Below, one piece after another: positions 35,753 through 43,887 of a stretch of 45,151 nucleotides of DNA. Within the stretch, counting starts at the first letter, position 1, and each line of letters begins with the position of its first letter. Source of the DNA: Gillisia sp. UBA3175 (GTDB taxonomy: Bacteria; Bacteroidota; Bacteroidia; Flavobacteriales; Flavobacteriaceae); contig DEXV01000007.1 in the NCBI GenBank assembly GCA_002364325.1, forward strand, positions 1-45,151, given 5' to 3'. Position numbers and translations under genes: made by a program. The notes beneath the pieces were generated by a model. That model ran no database searches, had not been told where the DNA came from, and saw nothing but the letters and a program-made list of their open reading frames with translations.

Positions 35753-36517
35753 ATGTGTTACGATATAAAAGCAAATAAGAAGGCACAACTGGCAAGAGCT
35801 AAAAGGAAAAATGATGTAGCTGCCATAAAAGAGATCGAAGAAAGTATTCTTCCTCTTACAGATCTACCAATATATCATGCTTCCGGTTTTCAGCATCCAA
35901 AATTGCTAATTTATACAGATAGATCTCCAGATCTCCCAGAGGTTGCTACCTGGGGTTTAGTTCCACATTGGGTAAAGGATAGAACACAACAGCAAAAATT
36001 TTGGAATAATACGCTAAATGCAAGAGGGGAAACTATATTCGAGAAACCTTCCTTTCAGGATGCTGCCAGGGATCAACGTTGTCTTATCTACATTAACGGG
36101 TTCTATGAGCATCATCACCAAAATGGAAAGACCTATCCGTTCTATATTTCATCTTTAAATAATGAACCATTGATCTTGGCTGGTTTGTGGAATGATTGGA
36201 AAGATCCAGAAACAAATATTTCCAAGAATACCTTTTCCATTGTTACTACGGAAGGGAATTCCCTGTTAGAAAAAATACATAATAACCCTAAATTACAAGG
36301 CCCTAGAATGCCAGTGATCTTACCTGCGGAATTGGCGGATAACTGGTTATTTCCTGTAAATGATGAATTAGATACTAAATCTCTTCAGGAATTAATAAAA
36401 AAATATCCAGAAGATGAGTTAACGGCACATCCCGTAAAACCATTACGAGGCAAAAACTACCTAGGGAATGTTGAGGAAGCGTCTAAAATTTTCTCATATC
36501 CAGAGCTTAAACTATAA
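35753..36517 (+). CDS. SRAP-domain protein (SOS response-associated peptidase, YedK/HMCES-like)
   Basis: A 254-residue protein that crosslinks to abasic sites in single-stranded DNA. The start must be ATG 35753, because the nucleophile is Cys2 exposed after Met removal (MCYDIKAN). An upstream in-frame TTG at 35726 would bury it. Other active-site marks are WGLVPHWV, NARGETIFEKPSF, the Glu in NGFYEHHH (Trp of the usual GFYEW replaced by His), and KIHNNPKLQGPRMPVIL with the catalytic His. It protects replication forks from abasic lesions. No LexA box was recognised. It stands alone. Confidence 0.93.
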   Translation: MCYDIKANKKAQLARAKRKNDVAAIKEIEESILPLTDLPIYHASGFQHPKLLIYTDRSPDLPEVATWGLVPHWVKDRTQQQKFWNNTLNARGETIFEKPSFQDAARDQRCLIYINGFYEHHHQNGKTYPFYISSLNNEPLILAGLWNDWKDPETNISKNTFSIVTTEGNSLLEKIHNNPKLQGPRMPVILPAELADNWLFPVNDELDTKSLQELIKKYPEDELTAHPVKPLRGKNYLGNVEEASKIFSYPELKL

Positions 36518-36610
36518 TATGAAGTTAAAGTAAATGGGCATTATTCCAAGATGTTGCAACTTTGGTGTAGTAGTTGAATAATAGATGGTTAGTAAGCATT
36601 AAAACACACC

Positions 36611-37051
36611 ATGATGAAAAGAGTCCTAATTACCTTTCTATTTACTTTTATAGGCTTTAGCAGCATCTTCGCTCAAGAATGGCAAACCGATCTTTCTACG
36701 GCAAAAGAAATAGCTAAAAAAGAAAAGAAACCTATTGTATTAGTCTTTCAAGGTTCAGACTGGTGTGGACCATGTATTAAATTAGACCATGAAGTATGGA
36801 GTACTGCCGAATTTAAAGAATACTCTAAAGATCATTTTGTTATGCTTAAAGCAGATTTTCCAAAAAGAAACAAAAACGCTTTATCCAAAGAACAACAAGA
36901 TAGAAATAACGCCTTGGCAGAAAAATATAACAAAAATGGCTACTTCCCTTTCGTGGTAGTATTAAATGCAAAAGGTGAAGTAAAAGGTACCACAGGTTAC
37001 AAAAAAATGGCGCCAGCACAATTTCAAAAATTACTATCTTCTTATAATTAA
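36611..37051 (+). CDS. exported thioredoxin-like protein
   Basis: A 146-residue protein with a signal peptide (residues 1-21, ending IFAQ) and a thioredoxin fold. The redox site is SDWCGPCIKLDHEVW (C52/C55). A cis-Pro-like YFPFVVVLNAKGEV follows near residues 115-128. The family is the thioredoxin_7/DUF255-like exported type. It is the first gene of a four-gene operon, six bases before apbE. Probable role: keeping cysteines of a partner (for example the DUF4266 lipoprotein) reduced or oxidised in the periplasm. Confidence 0.9.
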   Translation: MMKRVLITFLFTFIGFSSIFAQEWQTDLSTAKEIAKKEKKPIVLVFQGSDWCGPCIKLDHEVWSTAEFKEYSKDHFVMLKADFPKRNKNALSKEQQDRNNALAEKYNKNGYFPFVVVLNAKGEVKGTTGYKKMAPAQFQKLLSSYN

Positions 37052-37056
37052 TCAGT

Positions 37057-38040
37057 TTGAATAGAACCGCCCTCCTATTATTAATCCTTTTTATATCATT
37101 TTCTACATTTGCGCAACAATCTTATAAACGTACTCTCAAACTTATGGGAAGCCGATTTGATGTTACTGTGGTTGCAAATAATGCGGAAGAAGGAGATGAA
37201 TATATAGATCTAGCGGTAAATGAAATATCAAGAATAGAAAAACTAATCTCTTCCTGGGATCCTAATTCTCAAACTTCCGAAATAAACAGAAATGCGGGAC
37301 TACGGCCGGTTAAAGTAGATCAGGAGTTATTCGATCTAATTCAGCGAGCTATTGGGATTTCCAAATTATCCGATGGCGCTTTTGATATAAGTTACGCCTC
37401 CATGGATAAGATCTGGAAATTTGATGGTTCCATGACGGAAATGCCCAAAGCTGAAGACATTGAAAATTCGGTTTCAAAAGTTGGTTATCAAAATATTATC
37501 CTGGATCAAGATAGTAGTTCCGTATTCTTAAAATTAGAAGGAATGAAAATAGGATTTGGTGCTATTGGAAAAGGATATGCCGCGGACAAAGCTAAATCCT
37601 TACTTATTCAAAAAGGCGTTGTTGCTGGAATTATAAATGCATCTGGCGATATGAATACCTGGGGATTTCAACCAGATGGTAAAGAATGGAAAGTTGCTAT
37701 AACCAACCCACTGGATAAAAATAAAGCCTTTGCATTAATGCCTGTTACAAATGCGGCAGTAGTTACCTCTGGCAATTATGAAAAATATGTTACTTTTAAT
37801 GGAAAGCAATATTCACATATTATAGATCCCAGAACTGGATATCCAACCACTGGAATTATAAGTGTAACTGTTTTTGCTCCCAAAGCAGAACTGGCAGATG
37901 CACTCGCAACTTCAATTTTTGTAATGGGAATAGAAGTAGGATTGAATAGGGTGAATCAATTGCCTAAAATAGAATGCATCATTATAGATGATAAAGGTGC
38001 TATTCATACTTCTAATAATATTGAGATAGATAAAATATGA
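37057..38040 (+). CDS. apbE: FAD:protein FMN transferase
   Basis: A 327-residue exported enzyme that splits FAD and attaches FMN to a Thr/Ser of target proteins. The signal peptide (LLLLILFISFSTFAQ) is only complete if the TTG at 37057 is the start, so I accept that start. Marks are KLMGSRFDVTV, FGAIGKGYAADKAKSLL, INASGDMNTWG, HIIDPRTGYPT and the Mg-binding AELADALATSIFVMG. The gene overlaps the DUF4266 gene by four bases (ATGA). No obvious flavinylation target carrying a D-x-x-T/S-x-A-T motif is encoded elsewhere in the window. Confidence 0.95.
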   Translation: MNRTALLLLILFISFSTFAQQSYKRTLKLMGSRFDVTVVANNAEEGDEYIDLAVNEISRIEKLISSWDPNSQTSEINRNAGLRPVKVDQELFDLIQRAIGISKLSDGAFDISYASMDKIWKFDGSMTEMPKAEDIENSVSKVGYQNIILDQDSSSVFLKLEGMKIGFGAIGKGYAADKAKSLLIQKGVVAGIINASGDMNTWGFQPDGKEWKVAITNPLDKNKAFALMPVTNAAVVTSGNYEKYVTFNGKQYSHIIDPRTGYPTTGIISVTVFAPKAELADALATSIFVMGIEVGLNRVNQLPKIECIIIDDKGAIHTSNNIEIDKI

Positions 38041-38249
38041 TAAAGAAAGTAATTACACTGGTTCTTTTTACTGCATCTTTTACTTCATGCGTTGCAGTTA
38101 AAGAATATGAAAAGGTGAGTATTAATGATCCAGATATGGCCTTAGCAGATAAGAAAGCAGATAGAAATACAACTACTTTCCACTCGTATAGAGAAGCTGC
38201 GGTTGGCGCGAATGGCGGTAAAACAGGCGGAGGTTGCGGTTGCAATTAG
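38037..38249 (+). CDS. DUF4266 small lipoprotein with Gly-Cys tail
   Basis: A 70-residue lipoprotein with lipobox FTSC (Cys18), a short conserved part VKEYEKVSINDPDMA, then YREAAVGANGGKTGGGCGCN at the very end. The glycine-rich tail with two cysteines is the family mark. The start codon overlaps the stop of apbE, so the two are translationally coupled. Function is unknown. The tail could hold a metal or cofactor, or be a modification or redox site for the exported thioredoxin-like protein encoded two genes upstream; that is inference. Confidence 0.9.
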   Translation: MIKKVITLVLFTASFTSCVAVKEYEKVSINDPDMALADKKADRNTTTFHSYREAAVGANGGKTGGGCGCN

Positions 38250-38281
38250 GGCATAACTTTTAATTTTTATCCTATTCATAC

Positions 38282-39598
38282 ATGAATATTTACCAAAAAA
38301 TTGTTTTACCATTCTTTATTTTAAACTTCGTATTTGTCTATTCACAGGACTCCTCTAATGTTTATATAAAGCGTGTGCTTGAAAATACTGAAGTAGATTT
38401 CTTATCAAGTTATTATTCCCAAGACGGAGATAATGCGGCGGTTAGTGGAGGATTTGGTTCAGAAGAATTAACTGATGCTACCGGAACAGTTGTGATATCT
38501 ATTCCTTTGAATGACGATGATATCTTAACAATTGATGCTGGAATTTCAGCTTATACATCGGCATCATCTAGTAATATAGATCCATTTGATGGAAACAAAC
38601 TAGCAGATCCATTTATAGCTAGTTCTGGTGCATCTTCTTCAGATCTTTGGGGAAATGTTACAGGAATCTATAGCCATAGCTCAGATAGCAGAAATGATAT
38701 TTGGTCTGCAAAGGCGTCTGTCTCTTCAGAATATGATTATTTTTCTATAGGAACTGGAGGAAGCTATACTAAGCTATTCAACGAGAAAAACACTGAAATA
38801 AGTGTAAATCTTAATATATTTATAGATACCTGGAGAACTTTTTATCCAATTGAATTAAGATCCTTCGCAAATGCAGAAAACGGATTTGATGCTTTTATTT
38901 TTGATAGAAACTCTATAATTGGCAATCAAGAGTACAATCCAAATTTTAAAGAGTTAGAGAGTAAAGGAAGAAATTCATATTCCTTGGGTTTTGGGTTTTC
39001 ACAGATCCTAACTAAAAAGCTCCAGGCTTCCTTGTCATTAGATTTTGTTCAGCAAAAAGGATTGCTTTCTACACCATTTCAAAGAGTATATTTTAAGGAT
39101 GTTGCAGATTCTTTTATTGAGAATTTTCAGCTTGCAGACGATATAGAGCGCTTGCCCGACTCAAGATTCAAAATTGCAGTTGGTGGTCGTTTAAATTATT
39201 ATATCAATGAGATATTTGTACTTCGCTCCTACTACAGATTTTATACAGACGATTGGGGAATCCAATCCCATACTGCTAATTTAGAAATACCAATCAAGAT
39301 CTCGCAGAAATTCACCTTATATCCGTCATACAGGTACTACACTCAAACTGCAGCAGATTATTTTGCTCCATACGAGAGTCACTTATCTACGGAAGAGTTC
39401 TATACATCAGATTATGATATTTCTGAATATACTGCCAACCAATATGGCTTTGGAGTTTCCTATACAGATTTACTTAATAGTCTTAAAATTTGGAATTTAG
39501 GCCTTAAAAGCATCGATCTAAAATACAATAAGTATGATAGAGACTCTGGATTAAGCGCAAGTATAGTTACCGGAGGATTTAAATTTGTTATAGAATAA
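38282..39598 (+). CDS. DUF3570 outer-membrane protein
   Basis: A 438-residue exported protein with a signal peptide of about 20 residues (ending FVYSQ). The N-terminal mature part has TIDAGISAYTSASSSNIDPF (about residues 80-99), the DUF3570 signature. The rest alternates strands typical of a large beta barrel (for example SYSLGFGFSQIL, FTLYPSYRYYTQT) and ends in GGFKFVIE. It is the fourth gene of the thioredoxin-apbE-DUF4266 operon, 32 bp after DUF4266. It may be the outer-membrane partner of the system. No biochemical role is known. Confidence 0.9.
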   Translation: MNIYQKIVLPFFILNFVFVYSQDSSNVYIKRVLENTEVDFLSSYYSQDGDNAAVSGGFGSEELTDATGTVVISIPLNDDDILTIDAGISAYTSASSSNIDPFDGNKLADPFIASSGASSSDLWGNVTGIYSHSSDSRNDIWSAKASVSSEYDYFSIGTGGSYTKLFNEKNTEISVNLNIFIDTWRTFYPIELRSFANAENGFDAFIFDRNSIIGNQEYNPNFKELESKGRNSYSLGFGFSQILTKKLQASLSLDFVQQKGLLSTPFQRVYFKDVADSFIENFQLADDIERLPDSRFKIAVGGRLNYYINEIFVLRSYYRFYTDDWGIQSHTANLEIPIKISQKFTLYPSYRYYTQTAADYFAPYESHLSTEEFYTSDYDISEYTANQYGFGVSYTDLLNSLKIWNLGLKSIDLKYNKYDRDSGLSASIVTGGFKFVIE

Positions 39599-39733
39599 AA
39601 ATCAATAAAATTGCTATTTCAGTTGGCCAAAAGTTGAGTGCAATTTAATATCTAAAGTATATTTAAATAAAAAATGACTCATTTTTACTTGGTATAATTA
39701 AGCAATAAATTGTTATTAGAATAATAATTATTA

Positions 39734-39759
39734 AAACGGAATAAGATTCTCCGTCTTTA
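39734..39759. terminator. weak bidirectional hairpin between convergent genes
   Basis: AAACGGAATAAGATTCTCCG can fold with a two-base bulge. It is flanked by A/T-rich runs on both sides and sits between the ends of the DUF3570 gene and the minus-strand small membrane protein gene. Confidence 0.3.
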
Positions 39760-39853
39760 TATAAATATTATTCAGATTGGATAACTGCAAGAAATATACT
39801 TATCAAGATGCTTTGCATTTGATATTATCCGTCTTAATTTATAAAAACGGTTC

Positions 39854-40045
39854 TTAGCATTCAGCTTTGTTGACTGGACTATAAAAACTAAGTTGAGCGG
39901 CAGAATTTACCTGAGCATCTCTCCTTTCTACTTTATTACTGCTATCATAACTAGCTTTTGCTTCCTCTCTGGATTTCATCCAGCTAATAAGAACTAAAGA
40001 TGCTACTATAGCAACAGCAATAAGTCTAAGTAATTGATTTTTCAT
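39854..40045 (-). CDS. small single-pass membrane protein, unknown family
   Basis: A 63-residue protein with one hydrophobic segment (about residues 5-21, LLRLIAVAIVASLVLIS), then a charged part (MKSREEAKASYDSSNKVERR) and a C-terminus ending KAEC. The N-in topology would place the tail outside. No family is recognised. It is plausible as a real gene because it has a clear start, fitting composition and no overlap with another gene, and it lies alone between two intergenic regions. A promoter-like TTG-N17-TACTTTAT lies upstream on its strand. Confidence 0.55.
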   Translation of the reverse strand: MKNQLLRLIAVAIVASLVLISWMKSREEAKASYDSSNKVERRDAQVNSAAQLSFYSPVNKAEC

Positions 40046-40649
40046 ATCTGTTAATTTAAAGGTTTAAACTGTAAAGCCATTAACAAAATATAAAGTAGGT
40101 ACGCTATAAAACGCCAAGTAAATTTGAGGAACACAGCTATTAAAATAGCTTCTTAACTACTGATAGTCAAATATATAAAATATATGTAGGCTAAACAATT
40201 GATATTGCCATCTAAAGCCATTAAATTGCCAAATGTGAATAAGTATTAATGAAACCTTAACTTAGTAGAAATAATTAAAGGATAAATACTAACATTTTCA
40301 TTTTAAGATACTTCACATAACAAACTTATAATCAACAATTTATAATTTTCATTCCATTGGTAAATCTTAAATTTTGTTGGAAGTATAGTAAGCTGAAGTT
40401 GCTCAAGGTTATTCACAATTTTGAATATTGCATCTCCTCTTGATTTTCTTGATTACCATGTAATTATACATCTCTAATCTTCTGAAGCTTACTTCAGATA
40501 GTGGAATTTTTATGCTCTAACAATAGATTGCAGCATTTTGAACACATACTCTGCAGAAAGTCCTATCCCCAAGGAATTAGGTCGTACTTTTGCAACACAT
40601 TAAGATTCAATGAAAATTTAAATTAAGCAGTTTAATAGTAGATTAGCAT
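40046..40649. other. 604-bp region between divergent genes, no gene seen
   Basis: AT-rich, with no open frame of note. TACTTTTG at 40585-40592 is a good -7 box for the DEAD-box-like gene at 40650, giving a leader of about 50 nt. The rest (40100-40560) has no recognised element. Confidence 0.45.
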
Positions 40650-41264
40650 ATGCCATTTAGAAAGTTAAATATCCCACTAAAAGAAGCCCTTGAAAGACTG
40701 GAAATAGAAACTCCTACTCCATTTCAGAAAAAAAGTATTTCAAAGATAAAAAGTGGCGCTAACTTTTATGGAATAGCGCCCGATGGAGCTGGAAAAACTA
40801 CTGCAATGATCATTAGTACCATTCAGAAGCTTAATTCTGAAGCGTATATGGATGCGCCACGCGCATTGATCTATGTGAAGGATAAAGAGACGGCCCTGGA
40901 ATTAGAAGAAAAGTTTAAAGCCTATATACGGTATATGGATCTTAGGATCTATTGTGCATATGACGAGCAGAATATAGATCATCAAAAAGATGATATTTAT
41001 TACGGAGTAGATATTGTAATTGCCACTCCTAGTAGGTTGAACAAATTATTCTCTATTACCGGTGTTCATTTAGGGGAGCTTCAATTATTGATTATTGATG
41101 ATGCTCAAACCTTGCTAAAAAGAACTTTTAATAATGATATTTACAGGATCTCGCAAAGTATCACAAAATGCCAGTACTTAATCTTTGCAAATAGTTTTGA
41201 TGAAAAACTGGAAAGATTGCAAGATACTTTTATGACCAATGCCCAAATGGTAAAAATAAGCTAG
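40650..41264 (+). CDS. short DEAD-box-like protein, N-terminal RecA domain only
   Basis: A 204-residue protein with only the first helicase domain. The Q motif (TPTPFQKKSI, residues 21-30) and Walker A (APDGAGKTT, 43-51) are intact. Motif Ia and the TPSRLNKLF stretch (motif Ib) are present. Walker B reads LLIIDDAQ in place of DEAD, so the second catalytic acidic residue is Asp rather than Glu, and motif III SAT is replaced by ANS. There is no second RecA domain, so it cannot be a normal helicase. It looks complete with a proper stop, and I recall similar short proteins in other Flavobacteria, so I treat it as a gene. Probable role: RNA-binding or regulatory ATPase. Confidence 0.82.
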   Translation: MPFRKLNIPLKEALERLEIETPTPFQKKSISKIKSGANFYGIAPDGAGKTTAMIISTIQKLNSEAYMDAPRALIYVKDKETALELEEKFKAYIRYMDLRIYCAYDEQNIDHQKDDIYYGVDIVIATPSRLNKLFSITGVHLGELQLLIIDDAQTLLKRTFNNDIYRISQSITKCQYLIFANSFDEKLERLQDTFMTNAQMVKIS

Positions 41265-41557
41265 AGTTAAAAAGCAAATTCAGTAATTGAATTAAATAGT
41301 TATAACAACAATTCTATAATCATAATTCTTGCAGGATGTGAAAGCACCTTAGCAAGTTCTAAACCAGAATTGGTATTAATATTTTAGGGACTTTAAAACC
41401 AGTATTTCCCTGAAAAATTATATGTTAAATTGTACATATACAATGATAAAAAAAGAAATTATCCAATTTGTATTTAATTCTTTAGTTTCTTTATCTATCA
41501 ATTTCAGTTGTATATTAACTTGCAAATAAAAGCAGCACTTATTTTGAAACCAAACGT

Positions 41558-41725
41558 ATGAATCTTAAAGAAGAATAAACTAAGGTATTCGTAATGCATA
41601 ACATTCAACAAGCTAAAAGAATAGCGGATCATTTGGTATTTATTTGTGACGGAAAAGTAATTGAGCAGGGACCCTCTTCAGCTATGTTTTCTTGTGCCAA
41701 AGATTCTCAAACTAAGAATATCTAA
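41558..41725 (+). pseudogene. C-terminal remnant of an ABC-transporter ATPase (PstB-like)
   Basis: A 55-codon frame with an in-frame stop after MNLKEE. It reads TKVFVMHNIQQAKRIADHLV then FICDGKVIEQGPSS, ending at 41725. This is the H-loop and C-terminal end of a PstB-type ATPase (usual form VTHNxQQAxRxxD...FxxxGxxxExG). The Thr of the MTHN/VTHN motif is lost, and nothing of the Walker A part is nearby. It is a worn leftover next to the amidohydrolase gene. Confidence 0.7.
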
Positions 41726-41758
41726 ATAATGAATATTGCGCTTGTTAAAACAATAACT

Positions 41759-43156
41759 ATGAAACATTTTTTACCATTTCTAACAATTTTACTTCTATTT
41801 TGTTCATGTAATTCTAAATCCACTAAGGAATTCGATTTAATTATCACGAATGCAACAATAGTAGATGTTTTAGGAAACACCGTAAACCAATCGCAGTTAA
41901 TTGCGATCTCTAATGATACTATTAGATTGGTAGATAATATGTCCAACTTAGAAAAGTACAAAGGAGCCCAAGTCATCGATGCCGCAAATAAATTTGTAAT
42001 GCCAGGCTTATGGGATAATCATGTACATTTTCGTGGTGGCGATACTTTAATTGAAGAAAATAAAAAACTACTCCCGTTATTCTTAGCATTTGGAATTACC
42101 AATGTACGGGATGCCGGAGGAGATATAACACCCAGCGTCTTACAATGGAAAGAGCTAATAGCCAAAAAGGAAATAGATGGACCAACGATCTTTACTTCTG
42201 GTCCAAAATTAGATGGAAGTAAGCCGGCTTGGCCAGGTTCCATTATTGTAGAATCAACAAAAGATGTAACATCTGCTTTAGATTCCTTAGAAAATTTAGA
42301 AGTAGATTACGTTAAAATGTATGATGGCAGCTTAACTAAGGAAGCCTTTTATGAAATTATTAAGCAAGCCGAAAAGAGAGGATTAAAAACCACTGGACAT
42401 ATGCCATTAAGTGCAGATATTCTAACAGCAACAGAATTTGGTTTAGATGGAACAGAGCACATGTATTATGTAATTAAATCTACTTCACCTTTAGCAGATA
42501 GCCTTACTCAAATAAACCCTACTTATGGCATGTTCCCACAAATAGTGGAATCCTACGATCCTAAAATTGCCGATTCTGTTTTTAAACAATTAGCTGAAAA
42601 AAATGCTTATATAACACCAACTCTTTATATTGGTACCGTACTCTCCGAATTAACAGAAGTAGATCATCAAGAAGATAGTCTTTTAAATTATATAGGTCTA
42701 GGAATCCAAAAAACCTATCAGGGCAGAATAGAAACTGCACAAAAAGCGAAGTCACAGGGAAATAATTCCAGATCACAATTGGGTGAGTTGACGAAAGATA
42801 TGATAGTTCCATTATACAACTCAGGAGTTAACCTACTAGCTGGATCAGATTCTGGCGCCTTTAATTCTTTTGTGTATCCAGGGGAATCTTTGCTTTTAGA
42901 ATTACAAAGTTTAGTTGCGGCAGGACTTAGTCCACAACAAGCACTTATCACCTCAATTGTAAACGGTCCTAAATTTTTTGGGTTGGGCAAATTCTATGGT
43001 AGTATTGCTGAAAATAAAGTAGCAAATATTGTTATTCTTGAGAAAAATCCTCTGGAAGACATTAAAAACCTGATTAATATTCGAGCAACAATCATTAAAG
43101 GAAAAGTGTACGATAAAAAGGTGTTGAATACTATGTTGAAGAGTATAAAGAAATAA
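41759..43156 (+). CDS. lipoprotein amidohydrolase (imidazolonepropionase-like)
   Basis: A metal-dependent hydrolase, 465 residues from ATG 41759. This start gives a clean lipoprotein signal (HFLPFLTILLLFCSC); the upstream ATG at 41729 would place eleven hydrophilic residues before it. Marks are MPGLWDNHVHFRGG (metal HxH), VDYVKMYDG (carbamylated Lys), TTGHMPL, DGTEHMYY and LLAGSDSGAFNSF (catalytic Asp). It hydrolyses cyclic amides or small peptides outside the cytoplasm; the substrate is unknown. A GNAT gene follows after 28 bp and may be co-transcribed. Confidence 0.9.
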   Translation: MKHFLPFLTILLLFCSCNSKSTKEFDLIITNATIVDVLGNTVNQSQLIAISNDTIRLVDNMSNLEKYKGAQVIDAANKFVMPGLWDNHVHFRGGDTLIEENKKLLPLFLAFGITNVRDAGGDITPSVLQWKELIAKKEIDGPTIFTSGPKLDGSKPAWPGSIIVESTKDVTSALDSLENLEVDYVKMYDGSLTKEAFYEIIKQAEKRGLKTTGHMPLSADILTATEFGLDGTEHMYYVIKSTSPLADSLTQINPTYGMFPQIVESYDPKIADSVFKQLAEKNAYITPTLYIGTVLSELTEVDHQEDSLLNYIGLGIQKTYQGRIETAQKAKSQGNNSRSQLGELTKDMIVPLYNSGVNLLAGSDSGAFNSFVYPGESLLLELQSLVAAGLSPQQALITSIVNGPKFFGLGKFYGSIAENKVANIVILEKNPLEDIKNLINIRATIIKGKVYDKKVLNTMLKSIKK

Positions 43157-43184
43157 TTTATAAACAATTAATTTCAATATCTCC

Positions 43185-43790
43185 ATGGAATTAGAAAATG
43201 AGCTCATTTTAGAGAATGACAGTGTCTTATTAAGACCACTAAAAAAAGAGGACATCACTCTTCTAAAGGAATTTTCTTTAAATGAACCTGAATTATGGAA
43301 ATATTCATTAACTCCTGCAGATGGTTTAGAAAATCTAAAAAATTACATTGATCTGGCATTGCAAGAAAAGGAATTAAAAACTTCTTATCCTTTTATTGTA
43401 TTGGATAAAAGCACAAATAAAATTGCCGGATCAACCCGCTACTACGATTATAGAAAATCACATAGCACTATTCAGATAGGCTATACGTGGTACGGTAAAG
43501 AATTTCAAGGAACAGGATTAAATAAAAATTGTAAATTATTAATGCTTCAGTTTGCATTTGAAAAATTGAATCTAGAACGCGTAGAATTTAGAGCAGATGC
43601 CACAAATACAAAAAGCATAGCAGCTATGAAAAGTATTGGCTGCGTTGAAGAAGGTATTCTAAGAAGTAATTGCATTGCACCAAGCGGACGAAGAGATAGT
43701 ATTGTTTTAAGTATTTTGAAAAAGGAATGGTTGGATAGCGTTAAATCCCAACTTATAATTAAAATAACTAATTCAAAGGAAAAAGTCTAA
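43185..43790 (+). CDS. GNAT family N-acetyltransferase
   Basis: A 201-residue acetyltransferase: start LRPLKKEDITLLKEFSL (about residues 17-33), acetyl-CoA region TIQIGYTWYGKEFQGTGLNK (about 99-118), where QGTGLN is the loop, then RVEFRADATNTKSIAAMKSI. It looks like the RimJ/RimL branch acting on small molecules or proteins. It lies 28 bp after the amidohydrolase gene; a joint role (for example, modifying an amine released by the hydrolase) is only a guess. A bidirectional terminator follows. Confidence 0.9.
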   Translation: MELENELILENDSVLLRPLKKEDITLLKEFSLNEPELWKYSLTPADGLENLKNYIDLALQEKELKTSYPFIVLDKSTNKIAGSTRYYDYRKSHSTIQIGYTWYGKEFQGTGLNKNCKLLMLQFAFEKLNLERVEFRADATNTKSIAAMKSIGCVEEGILRSNCIAPSGRRDSIVLSILKKEWLDSVKSQLIIKITNSKEKV

Positions 43791-43840
43791 TCTGTTTTAA
43801 GTTAATACTGAAACAATATTCTCTATAAAATATTTTACAG

Positions 43841-43868
43841 AAAAAAGGCTACCAATGGTAGCCTTTTA
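43841..43868. terminator. bidirectional rho-independent terminator
   Basis: AAGGCTACC/GGTAGCCTT stem (9 bp, loop AAT, 43845-43865) with six A on the left and TTTTATT on the right. It serves the plus-strand GNAT gene and the minus-strand DUF4382 gene, which converge here. Confidence 0.9.
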
Positions 43869-43887
43869 TTATTGAAATTTTGGTTTA

